Source: Torulaspora globosa (Eukaryota > Ascomycota > Saccharomycetes > Saccharomycetales > Saccharomycetaceae). Taken from it: 64,000 bases of DNA. Both the position numbers and the translations under genes were made by a program. Below the pieces are notes generated by a model. The model did not search any database. It worked only from the letters and a program-made list of their open reading frames with translations, and was not told the origin of the DNA. The stretch lies in NCBI RefSeq assembly GCF_014133895.1, contig NC_050732.1, positions 434,001 through 498,000 on the forward strand. Direction: 5' to 3'. Shown here piece after piece: positions 20,777 through 29,918 of this stretch (position 1 is its first letter; each line of letters opens with the position of its first letter).

Positions 20777-22702
20777 TTAGGTTATTTGCTTGCATTTGGT
20801 GACCTCATGCTCCTGTGGCAATCCGTAGGAGAAATCTTCCACGTACAAAATTCCCTTTCGATCCAAGATATATAACTTATGCCCATCCGCACTGAATTTT
20901 AATGCAGCTGACTCGTGTGCTCGATAAGCATCGGCGACCATGTCCACCAGAACTATTCTTCTCTTTTCACTATCCATCATCGTTGGCGAGAACATAATGT
21001 AAACCGAGCCATTCCGGTTTAAAAACGCTATTGAGTCGTTACGCGGCGATATCTCGCATTTGTGTATTTTTGATCCCAATTCGTCCAGCCTTATAAGCAT
21101 TGTCGGCTGGGCAACTCTTTGCACCCCATCGATATCTTGAATCTTGGTGTTGACCACAATTGGAGGAGCATTGAAAGCGGCAGAAGTCACGCACATCAAG
21201 CTAGGATTTCCTGGAAATAGTTTAACGTCTGTTATACCTTCTGATTCAAGTGAGCTGTCAATGGATCTTAAGCTTTTCATTATTAGTCTCGGTTCATTGA
21301 ACTTCCTCAATGATATTATTAAGAAACGCGACTCGAAAGCTGTGGAGCATGACAAGTATAGACCATCGTCCGAGAACTGAAGAGTTTTTATGGGATCCCT
21401 GTACGGTAAAGTAATTGTACTAGGTGATAAAAACTCCGGTTCTGATGTGACCTTGTTTCGCTCGATCTTATGAAAAACGATCAGCGCCTGCTCAGCGCCC
21501 GTGTTTCTATCACGGCCTGTTATCCCGCATGCAATCATATTTGAGTTCGGATTGATGTCAATGCACCGGATTGGGAAACTGGAACCGTAGCTGTGTATCG
21601 GGAGACCCTGCTGGTTGAGATCGAAGACACGGAACCTGTTCTTCGAGCCTGAGATGATTAGATAATCGTTTGAAAGTTTGCAATGCAAGTGATCCCAGAG
21701 ATCCTTTTGTAAAGGGTTATTTCCCTTGACCAGTAATACTGACATGTCAGTTGGGTAGGCCAGATGATCGAAATCTGGCCCATATTCCCCGGTAGATTTA
21801 CCACAGAACAATAGGACGGGACTTTTATCGGGCAATATGGAATATACTTCCCACTTATGCTCCGTGATGAGCACGAACTTAGTGCAATCGGGCGATATCG
21901 CCATGCTAATGAATAATTTTGATTTGGTTCTTAGAAATTTCGCATGCGTGCTGAACTGCGACCTTTTTCGATATATGGGGAAACATTGTGCAAAATAGTA
22001 CTCTTTCTCTTCATCAGAGCTGATAGGTCGTGTCAGAGCTTCAAAGTTGTTCTTTACAGATGCACTAATTGAATTTTGCGATATCGGTATCGTACCCGTA
22101 TTAGAAGCATTATCCAAAACTCGCATCTCTTCCAGATCATTCTCCAAGCCGCACTCGTTGCCATCTCGCTGACCGCTTCGCCGTCGACCCCGCGTAGAAT
22201 CGGTCACATTCATAGGAAGCCCCGGCTGGCTTCCCAATTTGGAGGCAACCATATGAAATAAAGCCAACAAGCTTTTCTGGTTTCCTTGTCCCAGAGTGCC
22301 TTTCTGCGAGTTCTCTTCGCCTGTAACACCTTTGGCGGAATCCTCATCCGTTGCACTCTCTAGCTCTGATTCAACTCCGTAATCATTCTGTTCGAGCTTC
22401 CTGTACGCATTCTGTATTTGCTGGTACAGCTTTCTCAGCTGTTTAACAGGTCCAATAATTGTAGCGTCTCTGCAATCACACGTAGGGCATCGTACTTGAT
22501 CCTGTCCCGTTCGTAAAATCATATCATTGTAAAGGGCATTTGAAAGGCAGCAGCCACACGACAACACTGAGCAATCATCGACTATGCCGTATCGCACTTT
22601 GCAAACATATTCTCGCGAAAACTCGTTAAGCTGACACGACTCAAGCGTCTTCGGTAGGAATAAATTTTGCTCCAACTCTTTCAGTACATTCAGTACATTC
22701 AT
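20777..22702 (-). CDS. PTR3: SPS amino-acid sensor subunit Ptr3
   Basis: This 641-residue protein (S. cerevisiae 678) is a scaffold of the plasma-membrane Ssy1-Ptr3-Ssy5 sensor that triggers Stp1/Stp2 processing when amino acids are present. The N-terminal 90 residues hold a cysteine-rich block (CSVLSCGCCLS, then CPTCDC) resembling a RING/U-box. A low-complexity stretch (about 110-215) follows, then a C-terminal beta-propeller-like region with WD-type strands. It lies divergent from CDC14, as in the YFR028C-YFR029W pair. The start is ATG 22702. Confidence 0.92.
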   Translation of the reverse strand: MNVLNVLKELEQNLFLPKTLESCQLNEFSREYVCKVRYGIVDDCSVLSCGCCLSNALYNDMILRTGQDQVRCPTCDCRDATIIGPVKQLRKLYQQIQNAYRKLEQNDYGVESELESATDEDSAKGVTGEENSQKGTLGQGNQKSLLALFHMVASKLGSQPGLPMNVTDSTRGRRRSGQRDGNECGLENDLEEMRVLDNASNTGTIPISQNSISASVKNNFEALTRPISSDEEKEYYFAQCFPIYRKRSQFSTHAKFLRTKSKLFISMAISPDCTKFVLITEHKWEVYSILPDKSPVLLFCGKSTGEYGPDFDHLAYPTDMSVLLVKGNNPLQKDLWDHLHCKLSNDYLIISGSKNRFRVFDLNQQGLPIHSYGSSFPIRCIDINPNSNMIACGITGRDRNTGAEQALIVFHKIERNKVTSEPEFLSPSTITLPYRDPIKTLQFSDDGLYLSCSTAFESRFLIISLRKFNEPRLIMKSLRSIDSSLESEGITDVKLFPGNPSLMCVTSAAFNAPPIVVNTKIQDIDGVQRVAQPTMLIRLDELGSKIHKCEISPRNDSIAFLNRNGSVYIMFSPTMMDSEKRRIVLVDMVADAYRAHESAALKFSADGHKLYILDRKGILYVEDFSYGLPQEHEVTKCKQIT

Positions 22703-23005
22703 GCTGGAGTCCCTTCCACCTATCGGCTCTGCAAATTCAACTTCTATTCCGTAAGAGTTTTGAGATCTCGATGACTACCTCGGTGCTTGACGAGCAGCCA
22801 TAAGACTCCGAGACTGACGTGCAACAAAAGAAAAATCGGTGGATACAGTTGAATGGCAAGTTGAAGGCTGCATTAGAACCTAGAATGTTTGTAACTAGGC
22901 TTCCTGGCTTTGAACTGCTTTAACATTCAAATATGGGCTTTTCCGACTTTCTCCGATATGGCGCCCTATATTCTGCTTAATTTCACTCAAAAATCAACAT
23001 TCCGA
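22703..23005. other. Promoter region upstream of PTR3 (303 bp)
   Basis: Nothing beyond the flanking genes was recognised. Confidence 0.4.
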
Positions 23006-23091
23006 CTCTCGGTAGCCAAGTTGGTTTAAGGCGCAAGACTGTAACTGTTCAAGTAATCTTGAGATCGGGCGTTCGAATCGCCCCCGGGAGA
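23006..23091 (+). tRNA. tRNA-Tyr(GTA) with intron
   Basis: This is an 86-nt gene. The acceptor CTCTCGG pairs with CCGGGAG before discriminator A. The T-arm is GGGCGTTCGAATCGCCC, and the anticodon loop CTGTAA is followed by an intron of about 11 nt (near 23045-23055). The mature length is 75 nt before CCA. A T7 terminator lies at 23094-23100. Confidence 0.95.
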
Positions 23092-23426
23092 TATTTTTTT
23101 ATAACGAGCATTGCTACTCTAGTACACGGATGTAGCAATCGCAGAGTCATGTCTAATGTCGCTGTAGGCGTCAGATGCATTTTTGGCAATTTGGCAACTA
23201 GACGGATTCTTCGAGCTTGCTTCTGGGAATTGGTATTTTTTCCTAATTAGGCGAAGTCGTAAACAAGAGTATCTGGCCAGGACTCGACACAAGTGAAAAA
23301 TCGATCCATCAAGTTGACTAACGGCCAGCTTTGGTAGCGATTGTTGATGATTCGAAGGAGTTTATCGCTTGAATCGAGGCTAGCTCCCGTTATTTGAGGA
23401 AGTTCTGGGAGTTTTTTGGTGCTGGT
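23092..23426. other. CDC14 upstream region (335 bp)
   Basis: This follows the tRNA-Tyr terminator. The CDC14 frame is open back to a TTG at 23394, but nothing else was recognised. Confidence 0.4.
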
Positions 23427-25013
23427 ATGAGGAAGAGCGTGTATTTGGACAATACCATTGAATTCTTGAGAGGTAGGGTGTATCTTGGCGCTTATGACTA
23501 TTCTCCGCAGGATACAGATGAGATTGTATTCTTCACAGTGGAAGATTCTATCTTTTATAACAGCTTTCACCTGGATTTTGGTCCGTTGAATATTGGTCAC
23601 CTGTATAGGTTTGCTGTGATCTTCCATGAGATATTGAATGATCCTGATAATGCCAATAAGGCGGTGATATTTTATTCGTCTACGTCAACGCGACAGCGGG
23701 CTAATTCTGCATGTATGCTGTGCTGTTATATGGTTCTTGTTCAGGGCTGGACTCCACACCAAGTCCTACAGCCGTTAGCACAGGTAGATCCACCTTTCAT
23801 GCCGTTTAGAGATGCAGGTTATTCAAATGCCGACTTTGAGATTACTATACAGGATGTTGTTTACGGGGTTTGGAGAGCTAAGGAGAGAAGGCTCATCGAT
23901 TTGCACTCGTTTAATCTAGAAACGTACGAACGTTATGAACATGTGGAAAACGGAGACCTGAATCTGCTGACACCGGACTTCATCGCATTTGCATCGCCTC
24001 AGGAGGACTCAAGGCTGGTAGGCCCTAATACAGTGTCTTCTAAGTCCCATCTAAACCAACCTTTCCGCAGCGTTTTGAAGTACTTTGTGAACAATAATGT
24101 CCACTTGGTGGTGAGACTGAATTCTCACCTCTACAATGCCAAGCATTTTGAGGACGTTGGAATTAAGCACATCGATATGATCTTTGAAGATGGGACTTGT
24201 CCCGACTTGTCTATCGTGAAGAATTTCGTTGGTGCAGCAGAAACTATCATTAACAGAGGTGGCAAGATAGCCGTTCATTGCAAAGCAGGGCTTGGAAGGA
24301 CGGGTTGTCTCATTGGTGCACATCTTATATACACCTATGGTTTTACGGCCAACGAGTGCATAGGATTTCTAAGGTTCATAAGGCCTGGAATGGTCGTGGG
24401 GCCGCAACAGCACTGGCTTTACTTGCACCAGAACGATTTCAGGGAATGGAAGTATACAATGAAATTGTCATTAGTCCCGGACGATATTATTGGTGGTTTG
24501 TATCCGCTGATCTCGATCGAGAAATACCGTGCGCAAAAGAAGAAGCTTAAGGACCATAAGAAGAGTCAGGGTTCCGGACAAGACGATAATGAAATGGTTG
24601 ACTTGGCAATGACTCCACCTAGCGTGAAGAAAAGCTCGAACAATTTCCGCTCGCTTGCGGTCCCTCAAAACTCACCTGGACAACCAAGAAAGGGTCAAAA
24701 CGGTAGTAACACCATTGAGGATCTCAACAAGAAAATGACACACACCTCGGTCAATCCTACTGCTGCATTCCCAGGGCGGTCTGATGCTGTGGTGGACAAT
24801 AATTCAGATAATGAGATGCAGAGCGAGAACATAGAAATCGATACCAGTAAGAAGGCAGGACATAAATCTAGCGAACCGCTGTTAAATGACTCAGCGGATA
24901 GCGGCGCCATTCTAAGGCAGCTTCTTCCGAAAAACAGGAGAATCGCCTCTGGCAGAAGAATTACCAGTGCCAGCGGTGGTGTGAGGAAAATCAGTGGCAC
25001 CGCCAAGAAATAA
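23427..25013 (+). CDS. CDC14: Dual-specificity phosphatase Cdc14
   Basis: This 528-residue phosphatase (S. cerevisiae 551) reverses Cdk1 phosphorylation at mitotic exit. The start is ATG 23427, giving MRKSVYLDNTIEFLRGRVYL, nearly identical to the yeast N-terminus; the frame runs upstream only to TTG. The active site HCKAGLGRTGC is intact with the nucleophile at Cys285. The C-terminal 170 residues are disordered and basic, with SPGQPRKGQNGS and GRRITSASGG segments shared with the yeast protein. Flanking PTR3 and ECO1 match YFR027-029. Confidence 0.97.
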   Translation: MRKSVYLDNTIEFLRGRVYLGAYDYSPQDTDEIVFFTVEDSIFYNSFHLDFGPLNIGHLYRFAVIFHEILNDPDNANKAVIFYSSTSTRQRANSACMLCCYMVLVQGWTPHQVLQPLAQVDPPFMPFRDAGYSNADFEITIQDVVYGVWRAKERRLIDLHSFNLETYERYEHVENGDLNLLTPDFIAFASPQEDSRLVGPNTVSSKSHLNQPFRSVLKYFVNNNVHLVVRLNSHLYNAKHFEDVGIKHIDMIFEDGTCPDLSIVKNFVGAAETIINRGGKIAVHCKAGLGRTGCLIGAHLIYTYGFTANECIGFLRFIRPGMVVGPQQHWLYLHQNDFREWKYTMKLSLVPDDIIGGLYPLISIEKYRAQKKKLKDHKKSQGSGQDDNEMVDLAMTPPSVKKSSNNFRSLAVPQNSPGQPRKGQNGSNTIEDLNKKMTHTSVNPTAAFPGRSDAVVDNNSDNEMQSENIEIDTSKKAGHKSSEPLLNDSADSGAILRQLLPKNRRIASGRRITSASGGVRKISGTAKK

Positions 25014-25067
25014 CGGATATCGTTAAAGCTCCGTATTATTCACCAGTCACCATTTTGTATTAATGTC

Positions 25068-25856
25068 TCATATGTAGCATGGAATCAGTATCTTTCCTGA
25101 CTTGTGTCTTGTGCCGTTATATCTGAATGCTAACTTCCCCCCGCTGTCAGTGGGCTGGCTCCACGCGATCTGCCGTTTGTCGATGCTCCTGCCATATATG
25201 GTATTCTCTCTAGCGGCTTCCACTAGCCTTGTGGCAATATTTTTATGCCTTTCCGTCCTGCAGACCCATATCCTCGAAATGCCAAGCAAAAACGTTGGTC
25301 TGACATGTTCTATGATGCTTTTGCTTTCGTACACCATCCATCTTCCTCTACTAGGCCCAAGCACTTCCACAGTAACTACTCCCACAGCTCTGTTATCCTT
25401 TACGTACAGAAAAGCCTTCCCTTGCCCTCCAGGTAAGCTCCAAAACTCATTCTCATCGTGTGGTGCGTTCAATTCATCATTAACTATGTTCATAATCTCC
25501 ATTGTAGCCTTCACTTCCGGTGCTGACGCCGCTCGTATCATGACTATCCTCTCATTTTGGCCAAACCTACTGTCACTCTTGGATGATGATGGAGGCGTCA
25601 GCATTACCGTTTCCTGATGAGACGTTACGTCGGTACCCCAACTGCTTGACCACTTACGGCCCTTGAGATGCATATCATGGTATACCCTGTGAGCTGAAGC
25701 GTCATTAAGAGCAGACGGCGAGTAAGTCATCTCGCATTGACAGCATTTGATTAGCGACGTCTTCTGGGGACCTATATGCAACCGAGACTGTACCAATTTA
25801 CCACCTTTCGTGCCAGCAGATCTTGACCGGATAGTTGACCTTGATTTCGCGGCCAT
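25068..25856 (-). CDS. ECO1: Cohesin acetyltransferase Eco1
   Basis: This 262-residue enzyme (S. cerevisiae 281) acetylates Smc3 in S phase to establish sister-chromatid cohesion. A PIP-box-like QSRLHI precedes a C2H2 zinc finger (CCQCEMTY, then HRVYHDMH). The C-terminal half is a GNAT acetyltransferase with RIWVCRTERHKNIATRL as the acetyl-CoA-binding segment. The start is ATG 25856. Two MluI cell-cycle boxes lie 74 and 92 bp upstream, consistent with G1/S expression by MBF. It is convergent with CDC14. Confidence 0.93.
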   Translation of the reverse strand: MAAKSRSTIRSRSAGTKGGKLVQSRLHIGPQKTSLIKCCQCEMTYSPSALNDASAHRVYHDMHLKGRKWSSSWGTDVTSHQETVMLTPPSSSKSDSRFGQNERIVMIRAASAPEVKATMEIMNIVNDELNAPHDENEFWSLPGGQGKAFLYVKDNRAVGVVTVEVLGPSRGRWMVYESKSIIEHVRPTFLLGISRIWVCRTERHKNIATRLVEAARENTIYGRSIDKRQIAWSQPTDSGGKLAFRYNGTRHKSGKILIPCYI

Positions 25857-25929
25857 TGTGGTTCATTCAGCCCAAGTTTGGTTTATTTCGATGCTTCAAA
25901 CCTTCCTTAGTACTAGTAGCTTTAGCTTA

Positions 25930-25935
25930 ACGCGT
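25930..25935. promoter_or_regulatory. MluI cell-cycle box (MCB), ECO1-proximal
   Basis: ACGCGT is an exact MBF (Mbp1-Swi6) core, 74 bp upstream of the ECO1 ATG. Confidence 0.7.
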
Positions 25936-25947
25936 TACCATATCCTT

Positions 25948-25953
25948 ACGCGT
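25948..25953. promoter_or_regulatory. MluI cell-cycle box (MCB), ECO1-distal
   Basis: A second ACGCGT lies 18 bp from the first. Paired MCBs are typical of S-phase genes. Confidence 0.7.
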
Positions 25954-26250
25954 TATAAGCTCGAACTGATAACAGGTTGTAGTATGGTTAAGATGGCTAT
26001 CACAGTCAGATCTAGCAGCTCAGTACGAGATCCAACCTGATTTGATGTAATCCCGTTACCTGGAATCGCCTGGCGATCAATACTGAAGGTTTCCAGAGAT
26101 GGAGGTGAGCTTATCGGACACTTCCAACCATCCGATGGATATTTACAGAGGGTCGTTGAAGAGATCTTTCACTCGAACTACCATATTATGATGCAAGGAA
26201 GTCTACTCAGTGGAAAGAGGATCTAGCTCGCTGACGGTATCCTCTGGTTT

Positions 26251-26257
26251 TGACTCA
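26251..26257. promoter_or_regulatory. Gcn4 site upstream of HIS2
   Basis: TGACTCA is an exact Gcn4 consensus, about 230 bp before the HIS2 ATG. It suggests general amino-acid control. Confidence 0.65.
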
Positions 26258-26486
26258 AGAACACGATTTTCGTTACCGATGTGAACTCAATTTATATGTG
26301 GAATTGCGCCGAGAAATCATCTGGGAATCCATTAGATTGCCTCAAACGCCCTTCGAAACCTTTTATACATTGTGGTCAGGACTGACCATCAAGGTGCCAT
26401 TGGCTGCCAAACGCGAGATCTTTCAACATTGGTAGTTCAAGACAAGCAAGAGTGGAAAAGAATGAGCGAACGAACTCAATTGCAGG

Positions 26487-27491
26487 ATGCATTCGCACCA
26501 TTCGCATTCTGGCGACTACATAGCTCATGGGGTTGATCCATTGGAGGCTGTAACAGCTCAAGCGGTGAAGATGAAATTTCACACTTACTGTCTGACGGAG
26601 CATATGCCGCGATTCGAAGCCAAATATCTCTACCCCGAGGAATGGAACAGCAAGCGTGACGAGTCTGCCGCGATAGCTAAGCTGCAACAGGATTTCCAGA
26701 ACTTCCTTGACCACGCTCAAAGGATAAAGAACCGGCCCAACCCGTCCAACACAAAGTTTCTGATTGGAGTCGAAGTTGAAAGTTGCGATTTGAACCACAT
26801 TGAGTATGCTAGAAGACTTGTCGAGGAAAACAGAGGTGTAATCCAGTTCAGCGTAGGATCTGTGCACCATATCAATGAGATAGCTATCGATTTTAATCAA
26901 ATCGAATGGGACCGCGCTCTAGCCGCATCGGGCAACAATTTGAAGACCTTTTTACTTGCCTATTTCGACTTACAGTATAAAATGCTGAGAAATTTGCAGC
27001 CGCTTGTTGTTGGCCATTTCGACCTTTACAAGCTGTTCCTCCCACAGGATCTCAGAGTCGATCTCGAAACGGGGGCTTGCGGGACCTCTGGCACCCCAGT
27101 ATCAGGTATCTCTTTGATCAATCAGTGGAAGGAGGTTCAAGCAGCGGTTGTAAGGAACCTCCAGTATATCGAGAAATATGGTGGCGCTATCGAGATCAAT
27201 ACCTCGGCGCTACGTAAAAAGCTTCCAGAGCCGTACCCCGGTAAGGACGTCGGATTGCTGGTGAAAAGACATTGTGGCGGCAGATTTGTTCTCAGTGACG
27301 ATGCGCATGGTGTTGCACAGGTGGGTGTTTGTTATGATCAGGCTCTGAACTATATCGTGCATGAATTGAACCTAGAAAAGATTTACTACTTGACCGAAGC
27401 AGCGGATCGTCAAAGCGTTAGACTGGAGGCAGTGCCGATCGACCAGTTTGAATCGGACGCCTTTTGGCGCTTGTACAGGGCGCCAAAGTGA
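26487..27491 (+). CDS. HIS2: Histidinol-phosphatase (PHP family)
   Basis: This 334-residue enzyme (S. cerevisiae 335) converts histidinol phosphate to histidinol in histidine synthesis. It opens with the metal-binding MHSHHSHSGDY of the PHP domain. Further metal ligands are seen in FHTYCLTEH, GSVHH, VGHFD and LSDDAHG. The ATG at 26487 starts directly at the motif, as in the yeast protein. A perfect Gcn4 site is upstream. Position next to ECO1 agrees with YFR025C. Confidence 0.97.
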   Translation: MHSHHSHSGDYIAHGVDPLEAVTAQAVKMKFHTYCLTEHMPRFEAKYLYPEEWNSKRDESAAIAKLQQDFQNFLDHAQRIKNRPNPSNTKFLIGVEVESCDLNHIEYARRLVEENRGVIQFSVGSVHHINEIAIDFNQIEWDRALAASGNNLKTFLLAYFDLQYKMLRNLQPLVVGHFDLYKLFLPQDLRVDLETGACGTSGTPVSGISLINQWKEVQAAVVRNLQYIEKYGGAIEINTSALRKKLPEPYPGKDVGLLVKRHCGGRFVLSDDAHGVAQVGVCYDQALNYIVHELNLEKIYYLTEAADRQSVRLEAVPIDQFESDAFWRLYRAPK

Positions 27492-27597
27492 GCGCTTTAC
27501 TTATTATGCAGTATCTGTTTATCGTAATTATAATACTATTTACCGACCTTGCCCCTATTGTAAGTTGAAGCAGGCCAAAGATGGTGTTGGAGATTGG

Positions 27598-29628
27598 TTA
27601 GTATGAGCGGCCAAACATACAGTATTGGATGGCTGGGCGGGAACACTTGATACATTTCTGTCCTTGCTTCAATTCTGGTTGTTCGAATGGAATACACAAA
27701 GATTTGGCACCCATACTTGGAGATTTCTCATCCTGTTCGAGCTCCTCACCGTCGTCTTTCTTTGCAGAAGAATCTTTGATATCTTCTTCACATTCCATGA
27801 CACCACACCATGGGGATAAGATAACGTTCTTTCTGTTCAAATTAGGAACGAAATCCTTCCAGTCCTCCACAATGACTCTGTGAGTATCGAACAATTCCTT
27901 GGCCTTCAAGAACAGATCTTGCTGCAATTCCTCCAAGATTTCTGGTATACGTGTTTCCAGTTCATTTAGCTGAACGGTGTATTTGCGAGAGTCGTTTCTG
28001 CGGACCACGATGACTTGACTTTTCTCGATATCCTTTGGACCCAATTCGATACGGATCGGAATGCCCTTCAATTCGTATTGGGAAAACTTCCAGCCTGGTG
28101 TATAGTTGTCATTGTAGTCGCCAAAAGCTCTAATGCCAGCTTTCTTCAAACGATCTTCAATAGCCTTAGCTGATGCATGAATGTTGCTACGCTCCGCGTC
28201 AGTAGTCTTCTTGGTGATACCCACAGGAATGACGACTGCCTGGTACTGGGATACTCTTGGTGGAATGACCAAACCTTTGTTGTCAGAGTGAATCATGACC
28301 ATGACACCGATAACCCTGGTAGACAAACCCCAAGAGTTTTGATACACGAATAGCTTAGGATGGTCGGAACCTAATGGGTTTTCTACGCTAACGTTGAACA
28401 TCTTGGAAAAGTTTTGACCCAGATGATGCGAAGTAGCGCCTTGAATACCACGACCGGTTTGTGGGATGTAGCCCTCACAAGTCGTTGTGAAGTCACCACC
28501 AGCAAACTTCTCTTTCTCAGTCTTCTTACCCTTGACCACAGGAACAGCCAGCAGCTCTTCGTACACACCAGCGTAGAAGTCCAAAATATCCAAAACCTCT
28601 TGCTTCGCGTCCTCGACCGTTAGATGCGCGGTGTGACCTTCCTGCCACAGGAATTCTCTGGTTCTCAGGAACGGCTGAGGATGTTTGAACTCCCATCTGA
28701 CCACGGAATTCCACTGGTTCAGCTTGAGAGGCAAGTCCCTGTAAGATCTGATCCACTTAGCGTAGTATGGGTACATAACGGTCTCCGAAGTTGGTCTAAT
28801 GGCGATCGGCTCCTCCAAGTCCGAGCTGCCGGCCTTGGTGACCCAAGCGACCTCCGGGGCAAAACCCTCGATGTGATCTTTCTCTCTTTCTAGCACACGA
28901 GAAGAGACGAACATGGGAAAATAAGCGTTTTGCACGCCCAACGCCTTGATCTTGCTGTCGAACCACTGCTGGATCTGTTCCCAGATCGCGTAAGACGCAG
29001 GTCTCAGGATGTAGCACCCGGACACATCGTAGTAGTCCAGCATTTCACCCTTGGTCAAGATCTGCTGGTACCATCCCGGAAAGTCGAGCGCCTTGTCGAC
29101 CGTGATACCGATCAACTTGGCGTCCTCCAGAGCGGCAGAGGCGGCGCCGGCCGCCGCCTCCTGCTTCTTCTTTGCGTCAGGCTTAGCAACCTCCTGACCG
29201 AAGTCCACACACTGTTTCTGAGACTCGAACTTGCCCAAATAAGCGACCAATTCGCTCTTCTGAATGAACGCCGCCTCGTTCAACTGCAACATGGCACTCT
29301 CGTCCAGCGCTTCCAGCTGCCTGTCGACCAGCAAGTGGAACGGAGACTCAGCATTAGCCAAGTACGCCACCGAGAATTCCTTTGCGGAATTACATTTGAA
29401 GAACGATTGGAAGAGCTCATCGCGCGCCAATCTTGGATCCTTAAGAGACGTCGCCTGAGCAACCAAAGGCGAAGGAGTCGTTGTAGACTGCAACGCCACC
29501 ACAACAATTGGCACCGGAACCGCACTCTTGGCCGTTTTCGGTTTGAAAACCAACGATTTCACACCGATCGCATCATCGGACCCTTTCTCGCTCAAACAAA
29601 GCTTCGAGAACGCTTCTTCAACACACAT
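27598..29628 (-). CDS. Prolyl-tRNA synthetase, cytosolic (YHR020W type)
   Basis: This 676-residue class II synthetase (S. cerevisiae YHR020W 688) charges tRNA-Pro. The N-terminal ~170 residues form an appended domain. The catalytic core shows RPTSETVMYPYYAKWI (motif 2 approach), RTREFLWQEGHTAH and a TTCEGYIPQTGRGIQGATSHHL block. The anticodon-binding domain follows, and the C-terminal zinc-type domain ends CIKCSRPAIQYCMFGRSY. The start is ATG 29628; the frame extends only to a TTG. It is divergent from DED81 across 290 bp. The strong codon bias creates long antisense frames, which are not genes. Confidence 0.95.
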   Translation of the reverse strand: MCVEEAFSKLCLSEKGSDDAIGVKSLVFKPKTAKSAVPVPIVVVALQSTTTPSPLVAQATSLKDPRLARDELFQSFFKCNSAKEFSVAYLANAESPFHLLVDRQLEALDESAMLQLNEAAFIQKSELVAYLGKFESQKQCVDFGQEVAKPDAKKKQEAAAGAASAALEDAKLIGITVDKALDFPGWYQQILTKGEMLDYYDVSGCYILRPASYAIWEQIQQWFDSKIKALGVQNAYFPMFVSSRVLEREKDHIEGFAPEVAWVTKAGSSDLEEPIAIRPTSETVMYPYYAKWIRSYRDLPLKLNQWNSVVRWEFKHPQPFLRTREFLWQEGHTAHLTVEDAKQEVLDILDFYAGVYEELLAVPVVKGKKTEKEKFAGGDFTTTCEGYIPQTGRGIQGATSHHLGQNFSKMFNVSVENPLGSDHPKLFVYQNSWGLSTRVIGVMVMIHSDNKGLVIPPRVSQYQAVVIPVGITKKTTDAERSNIHASAKAIEDRLKKAGIRAFGDYNDNYTPGWKFSQYELKGIPIRIELGPKDIEKSQVIVVRRNDSRKYTVQLNELETRIPEILEELQQDLFLKAKELFDTHRVIVEDWKDFVPNLNRKNVILSPWCGVMECEEDIKDSSAKKDDGEELEQDEKSPSMGAKSLCIPFEQPELKQGQKCIKCSRPAIQYCMFGRSY

Positions 29629-29852
29629 TTTTCCGCCAACCAACTACTAGCCGCTAGAAGCTCTGAAACGGATTCCTAGACTCTTTTAAAGCTTATCTGG
29701 GTCCTCAATTGCACTGAAAAGTTCAGATAAGACTCATCAAGCATTGAAAAATTTGAACGTCTAGTATGACGTAAAAAAAATACTGCAAAAATGTCCATAT
29801 ATAACCGATGCTAGGATCTTCAATTGAGATTCTGTCGGTCAATTGAGTCCCT

Positions 29853-29899
29853 GAGAGTCCATTGAGAGTCCATTGAGAGTCCATTGAGAGTCCATTGAG
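29853..29899 (+). repeat. 11-bp direct repeat, about 4.3 copies, in the DED81 leader
   Basis: Four perfect head-to-tail copies of GAGAGTCCATT plus a partial fifth end 19 nt before the DED81 ATG. The unit length is not a multiple of three, and the frames contain stops. Confidence 0.95.
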
Positions 29900-29918
29900 C
29901 TGTGAAATACCGAGGGAT

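Larger units (their letters stand above)
25857..26486. other. Divergent promoter region ECO1-HIS2 (630 bp)
   Basis: It holds two MCB elements (ECO1 side) and a Gcn4 site (HIS2 side). No counterpart of YFR026C (ULI1), which sits here in S. cerevisiae, was recognised. Confidence 0.6.

Noticed and set aside
26250..26435. Possible counterpart of YFR026C (ULI1) between ECO1 and HIS2
   Set aside because: The plus-strand frame starts at TTG, is short and shows no similarity or membrane segment.
28930..29679. 249-codon antisense frame across the prolyl-tRNA synthetase gene
   Set aside because: It is opposite a clear class II synthetase, with composition dominated by Arg, Leu and Gln and no family features.
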